Of a stretch of 64,000 nt of DNA, positions 53,033 through 61,311 are shown one piece after another. The DNA is from Lachnospiraceae bacterium (GTDB lineage: Bacteria; Bacillota; Clostridia; Lachnospirales; Lachnospiraceae), in the NCBI GenBank assembly GCA_030526195.1, contig JAUNDG010000006.1, positions 1 through 64,000 on the forward strand, in the 5' to 3' direction. How positions within the stretch are numbered: position 1 is the first letter of the stretch; each line of letters starts with the position of its first letter. The notes beneath the pieces are model-generated. The model did no database searches, was not told the origin of the DNA, and worked only from the letters and a program-made list of their open reading frames with translations. Both the position numbers and the translations under genes were made by a program.

Positions 53033-54142
53033 TTACGATTCCCGCTCCGCCAACGCAAACATTTGCGGAAATAATTCCGCCGCCTCACCCAAAAGCATCA
53101 GTTCCGACATGGCCCCGCGGGCGGCACGGCCCTCTAAATGCGCTTTTTCAGCCAGCGCATCGAGGCTCATGGGCTCATCGGACAAGGCCGTCTTTAATGT
53201 CACCGCCTCCGGGGACAGATAGTCCTGCGCCGGGCCGTTCCGGTAAGTCGTCAGAGGTGTCGGGGCCATATCCCGCGTCATCTTCTCATCCGCTGGATCT
53301 TTCATTTTCGAAAATGAGGCTGCGGAACGCCTCACATCTCCCGGCGAGCCGGCAAGCGTCGGCTGAGGGGCCGCAAGCGCCGGGCGAGCAACGGCAGTCG
53401 CAGGCTGACCGGCAATAAACGCCGCATGATGTACGGGCAGAGCCGGTTGACCGGCCGAAAATGCCGCACCCCGGCACTGCCGAATGGTTTCCAGCTCATC
53501 CAGCACCGCCTGGGGAGACAGGGCGATGCCCGCTCCCTGGGCGATGAGGGCATGGCACCCCTCTGACAGGGCATCCCCCACCCGACCGGGCAGGGCAAAC
53601 ACGGTCTTCCCCTGCTCCAGGGCATAATCCACCGTGATCAGGGAACCGGACCGCTGCCGGGCCTCGATCACCAGCACGATATCCGCCAGGGCACTGATGA
53701 GCCGATTCCGCACCGGAAAATGCCACCGGACCGGCGGGCTCCCGGGTTCATATTCCGACAGGAGGCCGCCCTTCAGGGGCAGCTTGTCATAGAGCACCCG
53801 GGATGAGCAGGGATAGCAAATGTCCACACCGCATCCCAGCACGCCAAAGCTTCGCCCCCCGGCCGAGAGCGCTCCCAGCTGCGCCTCCGCATCGATGCCC
53901 TCCGCCAGACCGCTGATCACCGTCACCCCGTTCCGGGCCAGTTCACGGCCGAATCGGGCCGCCTGGCGCGCACCGTACACACTGCAGGCCCGGGCGCCCA
54001 CAATGGCCACCGTGGGCTCATCCCCGGGCAGTGTCCCCCGGACATAAAGTCCCGCCGGCATGCCGGTGTAACTCCGAAGCCGCGCCGGATAGGACGCCTC
54101 CCGGTCACTGACATAGTAAATGGGTTTCTCCTTCGCCATCAC
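53033..54142 (-). CDS. dprA: DNA processing protein DprA
   Basis: 369-residue single-strand DNA-binding protein that loads RecA on incoming DNA in natural transformation. The Rossmann core has VAIVGARACSVYG, ISGLAEGIDAEAQLGAL (quoted as SGLAEGIDAEAQ), GCGVDICYP and LPGRVGDALSEGCHALI (about residues 45-225). A C-terminal winged helix (about 310-365) follows a long Ala/Pro/Gly-rich linker (about 235-300) with imperfect repeats AGQPALPV / AGQPATAV. Within this linker the exact palindrome CATTTTCGAAAATG encodes SFSKM. GTG at 54142 or ATG at 54139 can start; it overlaps the comM stop. Confidence 0.92.
   Translation of the reverse strand: MMAKEKPIYYVSDREASYPARLRSYTGMPAGLYVRGTLPGDEPTVAIVGARACSVYGARQAARFGRELARNGVTVISGLAEGIDAEAQLGALSAGGRSFGVLGCGVDICYPCSSRVLYDKLPLKGGLLSEYEPGSPPVRWHFPVRNRLISALADIVLVIEARQRSGSLITVDYALEQGKTVFALPGRVGDALSEGCHALIAQGAGIALSPQAVLDELETIRQCRGAAFSAGQPALPVHHAAFIAGQPATAVARPALAAPQPTLAGSPGDVRRSAASFSKMKDPADEKMTRDMAPTPLTTYRNGPAQDYLSPEAVTLKTALSDEPMSLDALAEKAHLEGRAARGAMSELMLLGEAAELFPQMFALAERES
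53303..53316. repeat. Exact palindrome CATTTTCGAAAATG inside dprA
   Basis: Fourth complete copy, this one in coding sequence (dprA linker), followed by AGGCTGCGGAACGCCTC, which itself can form a hairpin GAGGC/GCCTC. Confidence 0.85.
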
Positions 54143-55659
54143 CTCTCGCCTGCCTCCTTCAACCTGTAAAACAACGCATCCTCCATATGGCTCTTCCCGA
54201 TCACAGCCTCCTCCTCAAGATCCGCCGCGGTTCGGGCCACCCGCAGGATCCGGTGCACCGCCCGTCCCGTGAGCCCCATGCGGTGGAAGGCCCGTTCCAG
54301 AAGCGCCGAAGCCCCCTCTGTGAGCGGACAAAACTCCTCCAGGCGTGAAGCCGGGATTTCCGCATTAAAGAAAATGGGGCTGCCGGCAAACCTTCGTTCC
54401 TGAATCTGCCGGGCCTTCTCCACCCGGGCTCTGAGCTGTGCCGAGGTGGTGCCCTCCCGCCCTGTCTTCATCAGGTCCTCGTACCCCACCGCCTGTGTGT
54501 AGACAAAAAGATCAAACCGATCAAGGAGGGGACGGGAAATGCGCTCCTCATAACGCCGCACCATTTCCGGCCGACAGCTGCAGCGCTGACGGTCCGGGTA
54601 GTAGCCACAGGGACAGGGATTCATGGCCCCCAGCAGCAAAAAGGACGCCGGATAGTGATACGTCCCGGCCACCCGGGAAATGGTGATTTCCCGGTCCTCC
54701 AGAGGCTGCCGCAGCACCTCCAGGGCATTACGGGAAAACTCCGGCATTTCATCAAGAAAAAGCACACCCCGATGGGCCAGGGTGATTTCCCCGGGCCGGG
54801 GCACCGCCCCGCCGCCGGTCATGGCCCGGTCAGAGGCGGTGTGGTGGGGCGAGCGGAAGGGCCGGTCCGTGATCACGGGATGGTCCGGTGCGAGAAGCCC
54901 CGCAGCCGAATAGATCTTGGTGATCTCAAGACGCTCCTCCCGGGACAGGGTCGGCAGGATGGTCACCAGCCGCCGGGCCAGCATGGATTTCCCGGACCCC
55001 GGCGGCCCGCACATCATAAGATTATGGAACCCGGCCGCCGCCAGCACCGCTGCCTGCTTCACCGAGTCCTGACCCCGAATATCGCTCATGTCCGCCAGGG
55101 GCCCCATTTCCGAAGGGAGGGCAGGCTGAGGCAGAGGGGCTGGTGCGGACTCGCCTTTTAATAGCGCCACCGCCTCCTTGAGGGTGGCTACCCCCGCCGA
55201 GGGGATTTCTGTCACAATGGCGGCCTCCACCGCATTGTCCGCCGGCACCAGGCAGAGGCGGCACCCCGCATCCCGGGCCGCCATCACACTGGCCAGCACC
55301 CCGGGCACACCGTTGATGCGCCCGTCAAGGCTCAGTTCACCCAGCACCATAACGCCCTCCAGAGCCGTTTTCGGCAGGGCCGCCTCCGACAGCAGGATAG
55401 CCAGGGCAATGGGCAGATCGAACCGGGTGCCCTCCTTGCGCACATCCGCCGGGGAAATGTTGATGGTGATCCGACGGGGCGGCAGGGCCAGCCCCACGTT
55501 GCGCAGGGCCGTCCGCACCCGGTCCCCCGCCTCCTTCACCTGCGGGCCCAAAGACCCCACCATGGAAAAGCCGGGCAGGCCATCACTCACGTCCGCCTCC
55601 ACCCGAACCGGCAGCGCCTCGATCCCCACAAGAGCTGCCGACATAACCTGATCAAACAT
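54139..55659 (-). CDS. comM: YifB/ComM family Mg-chelatase-like AAA ATPase
   Basis: 506 residues. ComM is a hexameric helicase that promotes branch migration during integration of transforming DNA. Order: N-terminal ChlI/Lon-protease-like domain (ALVGIEALPVRVEADVSDG start), AAA+ module with Walker A GPPGSGKSM (about 213-221) and Walker B VLFLDEMPEF, then a C-terminal Mg-chelatase domain with CPCGYYPDRQRCSC (zinc). The start is the second ATG of ATGCCTATG, which has AAAGGAG at 9-nt spacing. A -10 TATAAT lies just upstream. It overlaps dprA. A GAAAATGGGGCTGCC copy at 54370 encodes GSPIF. Confidence 0.92.
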   Translation of the reverse strand: MFDQVMSAALVGIEALPVRVEADVSDGLPGFSMVGSLGPQVKEAGDRVRTALRNVGLALPPRRITINISPADVRKEGTRFDLPIALAILLSEAALPKTALEGVMVLGELSLDGRINGVPGVLASVMAARDAGCRLCLVPADNAVEAAIVTEIPSAGVATLKEAVALLKGESAPAPLPQPALPSEMGPLADMSDIRGQDSVKQAAVLAAAGFHNLMMCGPPGSGKSMLARRLVTILPTLSREERLEITKIYSAAGLLAPDHPVITDRPFRSPHHTASDRAMTGGGAVPRPGEITLAHRGVLFLDEMPEFSRNALEVLRQPLEDREITISRVAGTYHYPASFLLLGAMNPCPCGYYPDRQRCSCRPEMVRRYEERISRPLLDRFDLFVYTQAVGYEDLMKTGREGTTSAQLRARVEKARQIQERRFAGSPIFFNAEIPASRLEEFCPLTEGASALLERAFHRMGLTGRAVHRILRVARTAADLEEEAVIGKSHMEDALFYRLKEAGER

Positions 55660-55716
55660 AGGCATTATCTCCTTTGTGGGGCTATTATACGCGCAGTCGT
55701 TGTGGATTTGACAGCA

Positions 55717-55751
55717 CAAAAAAGCATCCCGCCTCAAAAAGGCGGAATGCT
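55717..55751 (-). terminator. Terminator of the trhP operon
   Basis: Minus strand AGCATTCCGCC pairs with GGCGGGATGCT, followed by TTTTTT. It sits between trhP and the comM promoter and marks the end of the mtaB/ireB-to-trhP gene run. Confidence 0.88.
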
Positions 55752-55792
55752 GATATTGTTGTTTCTGATCGTGTTATCGAACCGTAAAGCGA

Positions 55793-55877
55793 TCCTGTTC
55801 TGCCGAATGCCTGCGATTACCCATTTCCGTAAAACTGTCCTGTTCTGCCGGATGCCTGCGATTACCCATTTCCGTAA
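55793..55877. repeat. 45-bp tandem repeat, two copies
   Basis: Copies start at 55793 and 55838; 40 of the first 41 bases agree. Each includes ATTACCCATTTCCGTAAA, which resembles a degenerate half of the GAAAATG element (GGAAATGGG on the minus strand). It lies between trhP and its terminator. Confidence 0.8.
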
Positions 55878-55937
55878 ATCACCCCGTCCGGCAAACGCCA
55901 TACGCCAAAAATGTCACGTCAAAGGTGAGAACACGGC

Positions 55938-57173
55938 TCACGCTTCCCGGCGGCGGATGATGTCCCCGCTCTCCGGCTGGCCCTCTGTCAGGAGCTCCAG
56001 GAAGACCTCCACCCGTTCCTTCGGATGGGGCGCGCTCTCAACGGACAGACCCTCATGGTTCAGGATCTTTGTGACCCGGGCCCGGACATCGGTGCCATCC
56101 GGCTTCATGAACTCAATGGTCTCGCCCACGGAGAATTTGTTTTTCTGGTGAAGGACGATCCGGTCGCCTGTGCTCTCCTCCGCAACACCCAGATAAGTGG
56201 ATCCCTTCATATATGTATTAGAGCCGTAGATCTGCGCCGATTCATCCGGCTTCCCGTAGAAGAAGCCTGTGGTGAAATCACGGTAGGTGCAGTCGGCGAT
56301 CTGGCTGCGGCACCAGTCAAGGCCCGCATCGTAGGCCTCCCGGCTTTCCTCCAGCCGTCTCATGGCGCAGCTGTAGGTGCGCGCGGCAGAGGCCACGTAA
56401 AGCGCCGTCTTCATACGGCCCTCGATCTTAAAGCTGTCCACGCCGGCCTCGTAAAGATCCGGCAGATGGTCCACCATGCACAGATCCTTGGAGTTGAAGA
56501 TAAAGGTCCCCCGCTCCGTCTCCTCGATGGGGAGATACTGCCCGGGCCGGGACATTTCCGCCACGGCATACTGCCAGCGGCAGGGATGAGTACAGGCGCC
56601 GTGATTGGCATCACGCCCTGTAAAATAGTTGCTCAGAAGGCATCGACCGGAATAGGAAATGCACATGGCCCCGTGGATAAAGGCTTCGATCTCAAGCCCC
56701 GGATCTGTCTTCTCACGGATCTGACGGATTTCAGTAAGGGACAGCTCACGGGCCATCACCACGCGGGAGGCCCCCATGTCGTACCAGAAATTGCAGGTCT
56801 CATAATTGGTATTATTGGCCTGGGTACTGATGTGGATCTCCGGACGTTTGAGGTGCCGGCGCGCCAGACGGAACATACCCGGATCGGCGATCAGCACCGC
56901 ATCCGGACCGATCTCCTCCAGCTCACGGAAATAGTCTTCCGCCGCCGCCAGATCGGCGTTATGGGCCAGAATGTTAGCCGTCACGTGGACACGGACACCA
57001 TGCTCATGGGCATAGCGCACCGCCTCCGCCATTTCCTCGGAATTGAAATTGGTGGCCTTGGCTCTCAGACTGAAAGCCTCGCCGCCGATATAGATGGCAT
57101 CGGCACCGTAACGCACCGCTACCTTAAAGACCTCCGGCGAATTTGCCGGGATCAGCAGTTCGGGATGTTTCAT
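55938..57173 (-). CDS. trhP: Peptidase U32 family tRNA hydroxylation protein
   Basis: 411 residues. U32 proteins of this type (TrhP) hydroxylate uridine 34 of tRNAs to 5-hydroxyuridine, using prephenate-linked chemistry and an Fe-S cluster. The family signature is EAFIHGAMCISYSGRCLLSNY (about residues 164-184, quoted as IHGAMCISYSGRC), with further cysteines in HGACTHPCRW. It overlaps the upstream trmR by 4 bp; TrmR methylates the hydroxyl made here, which supports the assignment over a true protease role. Bacillus has two adjacent paralogues; only one is present here. Confidence 0.88.
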   Translation of the reverse strand: MKHPELLIPANSPEVFKVAVRYGADAIYIGGEAFSLRAKATNFNSEEMAEAVRYAHEHGVRVHVTANILAHNADLAAAEDYFRELEEIGPDAVLIADPGMFRLARRHLKRPEIHISTQANNTNYETCNFWYDMGASRVVMARELSLTEIRQIREKTDPGLEIEAFIHGAMCISYSGRCLLSNYFTGRDANHGACTHPCRWQYAVAEMSRPGQYLPIEETERGTFIFNSKDLCMVDHLPDLYEAGVDSFKIEGRMKTALYVASAARTYSCAMRRLEESREAYDAGLDWCRSQIADCTYRDFTTGFFYGKPDESAQIYGSNTYMKGSTYLGVAEESTGDRIVLHQKNKFSVGETIEFMKPDGTDVRARVTKILNHEGLSVESAPHPKERVEVFLELLTEGQPESGDIIRRREA

Positions 57174-57841
57174 TTTTTCACCGTCATCGCCAGACCGTCC
57201 CCATCGGACAGGATGGTGGTCTGAAGCTCATCATCGTGGGTGAGAGCGTGAAGATAAGCCCTCATCCGTTTATAGATCGTGCGGTCGCGCCGCTCCACCG
57301 CGTAGTGGGATTCCAGAATGTCCCCCTCCCGGAGCACATTGTCGGACAGGAGCACACCGTCCTTGCCCAACAGCATCTTGATCAGCGGAAGCCAGGTCAG
57401 GTACTGACCCTTGGCCGCATCCATGAAAATAAGATCGAAGTGTTCCCCGGCCTCCGCCAGGTTCTTCAGGATATCGTCCGCATCCCCGGTAAGAAGACAG
57501 ATCTCCCCCGCTTCCGCTTCCGATGCCAGCACCCCTCTTTCAAAAAATGAGGCTGCTGCCTGCGCCGCCCGTTCTTCATCCTTTTCAATGGTCACGATCG
57601 CCGCCTCCGGGCAGGTCTCGTGCATGAGCAGTGCCGAAAATCCCACGGCACAGCCCACCTCCAGAATACGGACAGGCTTTTTAATAAGAAGAAGTGTCTG
57701 CAAAAATGACTGGGTATCGGGCCGGATGATGGGCACCCGGTCCGCCAGAGCCGCCCGCTCCAGCGCCTTTAAATAAGGCGGCAGGGCAATGGGGCCTCTC
57801 AGGCATTCCAAAAAGACACTCACTCTGTCACGATTCATCAT
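57170..57841 (-). CDS. trmR: tRNA 5-hydroxyuridine methyltransferase
   Basis: 223-residue SAM-dependent O-methyltransferase of the class I fold. The SAM loop is ILEVGCAVGFSALLM (about residue 57-71); DLIFMDAAKGQYLTWLP (about 131) provides the metal-binding Asp. By comparison with Bacillus yrrM (trmR) next to U32 genes, it methylates ho5U34 to mo5U34 in tRNA. It overlaps the mltG-like gene by 14 bp and trhP by 4 bp, so the three are coupled. Confidence 0.88.
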   Translation of the reverse strand: MMNRDRVSVFLECLRGPIALPPYLKALERAALADRVPIIRPDTQSFLQTLLLIKKPVRILEVGCAVGFSALLMHETCPEAAIVTIEKDEERAAQAAASFFERGVLASEAEAGEICLLTGDADDILKNLAEAGEHFDLIFMDAAKGQYLTWLPLIKMLLGKDGVLLSDNVLREGDILESHYAVERRDRTIYKRMRAYLHALTHDDELQTTILSDGDGLAMTVKK

Positions 57842-58217
57842 CTTCCTCCGCCGGAGACATCCGGGCCAGCATTTCCGTCGGTGTCATGGCGGTGTTCAGC
57901 TCATACTCGCCGGCCTTTTCCTTCTTGTGATAAGCCGACATTTTTTCCTGCACCACAAAGACGCGCACATCTTTGATAAGGCCGTTGACCTTCAGGATCT
58001 TGCCGATCTGTCCGGCTGAGGCATCCTCAGGGATCATCACCGTCACCGTAGTGCCGGGCTTCTCCTCCATGGGGCGCTCATTAAACACATTTTTGCCGAA
58101 GCGATAGGCCGCCTGGGCCAGCCACAGCAAAATGACCACCGCCAGCACCAGAAGCAGGACCTGCAGGATGCCGGATAAACCGGACACCGTCCGTTTGTAT
58201 CGTTTACTGTTTTTCAT
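57828..58217 (-). CDS. Short MltG/YceG-like protein lacking the catalytic domain
   Basis: 129 residues: basic N-terminus, one membrane helix (about 17-38), then a LysM-like domain with TVTVMIPEDASAGQIGKILKVNGLI, as in the N-terminal part of MltG (quoted as IPEDASAGQIGKIL). Full MltG is about 340-380 residues and cuts growing glycan strands; the whole catalytic part with its Glu is missing here. The short form in this position is common in Lachnospiraceae by my recollection, so it is probably a stable variant rather than a recent truncation. It may act as a membrane-bound binding partner. Confidence 0.75.
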   Translation of the reverse strand: MKNSKRYKRTVSGLSGILQVLLLVLAVVILLWLAQAAYRFGKNVFNERPMEEKPGTTVTVMIPEDASAGQIGKILKVNGLIKDVRVFVVQEKMSAYHKKEKAGEYELNTAMTPTEMLARMSPAEEDDES

Positions 58218-58231
58218 ACGCGTTCCGTTCT

Positions 58232-58546
58232 TTACCCGGGATAGATCATATCCGCTGCCAGAACCGTCTGGCCGCAGAACTCTCTCAGCTTCCGGTTCAG
58301 ACCGGCCTCCGCTCTCAGGAAGGCCACGGCCTCCGGAATCTTCATGAGATCACCATAGGTTTTCCACAGGTTTTCATTGGCGGTGAGGAACCCCTCCGCC
58401 GGTGTGTGATCGTGCAGCTCATAGAGCGCCACCCTCAGCTTGTCGATCTCGATCTTCAGGCCGGGCACCCGGAGCATGGCCGCTTCACATTCCTGATAGC
58501 GGGCATATTCCGGCAGCTCTCTGACGCCGTATCTGTCTTCTGTCAT
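58232..58546 (-). CDS. YlbF/YmcA family protein
   Basis: 104-residue helical protein of the Com_YlbF family. In Bacillus, YlbF, YmcA and YaaT form a complex that modulates RNase Y and affects competence and sporulation. Here it is next to RNase J (3 bp apart), which supports a role in RNA turnover. The family is recognised by overall pattern (LRVALYELHDHTP, AVAFLRAEAGLNRKLREF), as no catalytic motif exists. Confidence 0.7.
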   Translation of the reverse strand: MTEDRYGVRELPEYARYQECEAAMLRVPGLKIEIDKLRVALYELHDHTPAEGFLTANENLWKTYGDLMKIPEAVAFLRAEAGLNRKLREFCGQTVLAADMIYPG

Positions 58547-58548
58547 GA

Positions 58549-60219
58549 TCAGGCCTCCAGGATGATGGGCAGGATCATCGGCCGACGTTTCGTCTTCTTC
58601 CAGATAAATTCGGACAGATCCTCCTTCACCGTATTCTTGATCTTGGACCAGTCATGGATGCCGCGGCGCAGACAGTAATCCACCGCTTCTGCCGCCACAT
58701 CGTCCGCCTCGTCCAGCAAAGCTTCGGCCTCTTTGATGTACACAAAGCCCCGGGACACGATCTCGGGACCGGCGATCAGCTCGCCGGTGGCCTTTTCCAG
58801 TGTCATGACGACCACCATGATGCCCTCCTCGGACAGCTTCTGACGATCGCGGATGACCACCTGGCCCACATCACCGACACCCAGGCCGTCCACCAGAATA
58901 CCGCCGGCGGGCACCTTGCCTGTGATCTGAGCCTTCTTGTCATTGAGCTCCAGCACGTCGCCGTTGTGGAGCATCAGGATATTCTTCCGGCTCATACCAA
59001 GGGAGGCGGCCAGATCGGCCTGTGCCTGCAGATGGCGTCTTTCACCGTGAACCGGAATGGTATATTTGGGTGCTGTCAGCGCATAGATCAGCTTGATATC
59101 CTCCTGGCAGGCATGGCCGGATACATGGGTATCCTGCAGCACCACCCGGGCGCCGATCTCATAAAGCTCGTTGACAACATTGGACACAGCCTTTTCATTA
59201 CCCGGGATCGGATGGGAGGAGAAGACCACCACATCCCCCGGCATGATCTTGACTTTTTTGTGGATATTCGCCGCCATACGGGACAGAGCCGCCATAGCTT
59301 CGCCCTGGCTGCCGGTGGTTACCAGCACCACCTTCTCCGGCGGATAATTATCCAGTTCATCCAGTGTGATGACCGTATGCTGACTGTCATCGATATAGCC
59401 CAGCTCGATGGCGGCACCAATGACACTGGTCATGGACCGGCCCTCCAGACAGACCTTCCGTTTATGCTTGACCGCCATGTTGATCACCTGCTGCACCCGG
59501 TCCACATTGGACGCAAAGGTGGCGATGATCAGACGGTTTCGTTTATTCTCTGTGAAAATGCGGTCGAAGGCAGCCCCCACGGTCTTCTCAGACATGGTAA
59601 AGCCCGGACGCTCCGCATTGGTGGAATCACACATCAGGGCCAGAACGCCCTTCTTGCCCAGCTCCGCAAAACGCTGGAGATCGATGGCATCACCGTAGAC
59701 CGGTGTGTAATCCACCTTAAAGTCGCCGGTGTGGATCACGGTGCCTGCCGGTGTGTTGATGGCCAGCGCCGCCGCATCCTGAATGCTGTGATTGGTCTTG
59801 ATAAATTCCACACGGAAATCACCCAGGGTAATGGTCTGACCGTACTTGATCACACGGCGCTTGACGGTCTTCATCATGCCGTGCTCTTCCAGCTTACGCT
59901 CAATAAGCGCCATGGTCAGGCGCGTGGAATAGATCGTGGTTTTCAGTTCCTTAAAGACATAGGGCACCGCCCCAATGTGGTCCTCGTGACCATGGGTGAT
60001 CACAAAGCCCTTGATCTTGCTTTCATTTTCCTTAAGAAATGAGATATCGGGGATCACAAAGTCGATCCCCAGCATGTCATTTTCAGGAAATGCCAGACCG
60101 CAGTCTACAACAATAATACTGTCCCCAAACTGGAAGGCAGTCATGTTCATACCAATACGGTCAAGCCCGCCCAGCGGGATGACCTTCAGCTTTGCACTAT
60201 TCTGTTTACGTTTTCTCAA
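58549..60219 (-). CDS. rnjA: Ribonuclease J
   Basis: 556-residue metallo-beta-lactamase/beta-CASP nuclease with 5' exonuclease and endonuclease activity in mRNA decay and rRNA maturation. Zinc ligands are in THGHEDHIGA (about 75-84), HTGDFKVD and the His of SGHACQED. Further beta-CASP motifs: CDSTNAERPG, ATFASNVDRVQQ and PVHGERRHL. The start PLGGLDRIGMN is a variant of the usual GGLGEIGKN. It is the largest gene of the conserved run. Confidence 0.94.
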   Translation of the reverse strand: MRKRKQNSAKLKVIPLGGLDRIGMNMTAFQFGDSIIVVDCGLAFPENDMLGIDFVIPDISFLKENESKIKGFVITHGHEDHIGAVPYVFKELKTTIYSTRLTMALIERKLEEHGMMKTVKRRVIKYGQTITLGDFRVEFIKTNHSIQDAAALAINTPAGTVIHTGDFKVDYTPVYGDAIDLQRFAELGKKGVLALMCDSTNAERPGFTMSEKTVGAAFDRIFTENKRNRLIIATFASNVDRVQQVINMAVKHKRKVCLEGRSMTSVIGAAIELGYIDDSQHTVITLDELDNYPPEKVVLVTTGSQGEAMAALSRMAANIHKKVKIMPGDVVVFSSHPIPGNEKAVSNVVNELYEIGARVVLQDTHVSGHACQEDIKLIYALTAPKYTIPVHGERRHLQAQADLAASLGMSRKNILMLHNGDVLELNDKKAQITGKVPAGGILVDGLGVGDVGQVVIRDRQKLSEEGIMVVVMTLEKATGELIAGPEIVSRGFVYIKEAEALLDEADDVAAEAVDYCLRRGIHDWSKIKNTVKEDLSEFIWKKTKRRPMILPIILEA

Positions 60220-60240
60220 AAAAGACCTCCTGAATATTGA

Positions 60241-60504
60241 TTAAAGGTCGATATCCGTATCATCCAGAATCTCCGAAAACACCTTTAAGAGGGCCTGCAA
60301 TTCGACGTCATCCTCCACGATGACGTACTCAGCCTCTTCACTGCTGTCGCCGGATACATCCTTCAGAATGAGGGCGTTGGCTTCTTCACTGTCCTCATCC
60401 GCATCGGATACCAATATATAACTGACACCGTTAACGCGGGTGTCTGCTTCCACATAAAATTTTTCTACTGTGCCGTCCTCGGCTCTGAATTCAAGACTCT
60501 GCAT
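60241..60504 (-). CDS. DUF1292 family protein
   Basis: 87-residue strongly acidic protein (YrzB-like) of unknown function. It is recognised by size, composition (EFRAEDGTVEKFYVEADTRVNG, then YILVSDADEDSEEANALIL; both shortened here to VEKFYVEADTRVNG and YILVSDADED) and its constant place between ruvX and downstream genes in Bacillota. It overlaps the ruvX end by 14 bp. Confidence 0.85.
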   Translation of the reverse strand: MQSLEFRAEDGTVEKFYVEADTRVNGVSYILVSDADEDSEEANALILKDVSGDSSEEAEYVIVEDDVELQALLKVFSEILDDTDIDL

Positions 60505-60922
60505 TTTTCTGATGATTCATCCAATCTTCTAAAATAACCTTAGCCGCGATCATGTCCACAAATTTTTTATAATCTTTTTCACGGATCCCGTTAAATGCCA
60601 TGATCTCTTCGGCCTCTACTGTAGTCAGCCGTTCGTCGCAAAGAAAAACGGGAAGCGGTAAACGTTTCTCCAGCATCTCTTTGAATGCCAGAGTCTTTTC
60701 TGCCCTCTCCCCGAATGATCCGTCCATATTGACCGGAAGTCCGAGAACGATCGCTTCAACTTCATATTGCACCGTCAATTCCTCGATCCGGGCAATGGTT
60801 CGCCGAAGGTGATTCTCCTTCTCCCTCCTGATGATCTCGACAGCGGTGGCCCCCATTCCCATCGGGTCACTGACAGCGACGCCGACTGTTTTCGATCCGT
60901 AATCTAAGCCTATAACACGCAC
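60491..60922 (-). CDS. ruvX: YqgF/RuvX family Holliday-junction resolvase-like RNase
   Basis: 143-residue RNase-H-fold protein with the N-terminal RVIGLDYGSKTVGVAVSDP and catalytic acids in VLGLPVNMDGSFGERA and FLCDERLTTVEAEE. It acts in 16S rRNA end processing and possibly recombination. ireB ends 3 bp upstream, and DUF1292 overlaps downstream. Confidence 0.92.
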   Translation of the reverse strand: MRVIGLDYGSKTVGVAVSDPMGMGATAVEIIRREKENHLRRTIARIEELTVQYEVEAIVLGLPVNMDGSFGERAEKTLAFKEMLEKRLPLPVFLCDERLTTVEAEEIMAFNGIREKDYKKFVDMIAAKVILEDWMNHQKNAES

Positions 60923-60925
60923 GTG

Positions 60926-61192
60926 TTAATCTTCCCAGCCTTTGTTCTGAATATAGTATTTGAGCAGTTCCTCCACCAGCTCATCCCGTTCGACCTTCAG
61001 GATCATAGAGCGGGCACCTTTGTAGCTGGTGATATATGTCGGATCGCCGGACATGATATAACCGACGATCTGATTGACCGGATTGTAACCCTTTTCAACC
61101 ATGGCACTGTAAACAGCATCCAGTACAACCTTAATAGACGGTTCCGGACCGTTCTGCACTCTGAAATATTGTGTATTACCTAAATCTCCCAT
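60926..61192 (-). CDS. ireB: IreB family regulatory phosphoprotein
   Basis: 88-residue protein (UPF0297/DUF965). IreB of Enterococcus is phosphorylated by the IreK Ser/Thr kinase and restrains cephalosporin resistance. The sequence has the conserved NTQYFRVQ start, VNQIVGYIMSGDPTYITS and the ELVEELLKYYI end. The start was set at MGDLGNTQYF; the 11 upstream codons are not conserved. First gene of the tightly packed run to trhP. Confidence 0.92.
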   Translation of the reverse strand: MGDLGNTQYFRVQNGPEPSIKVVLDAVYSAMVEKGYNPVNQIVGYIMSGDPTYITSYKGARSMILKVERDELVEELLKYYIQNKGWED

Positions 61193-61311
61193 AATACTGA
61201 CCCTCATTTCTGCTTTACAGCGCAATTGGACGAGAAAAAGCCTTATCCAGTGTCATTTTACCCCATTGATAAATTGTTTGCAATGTCAAAATATTGACCT
61301 TTTTGCAGGTT

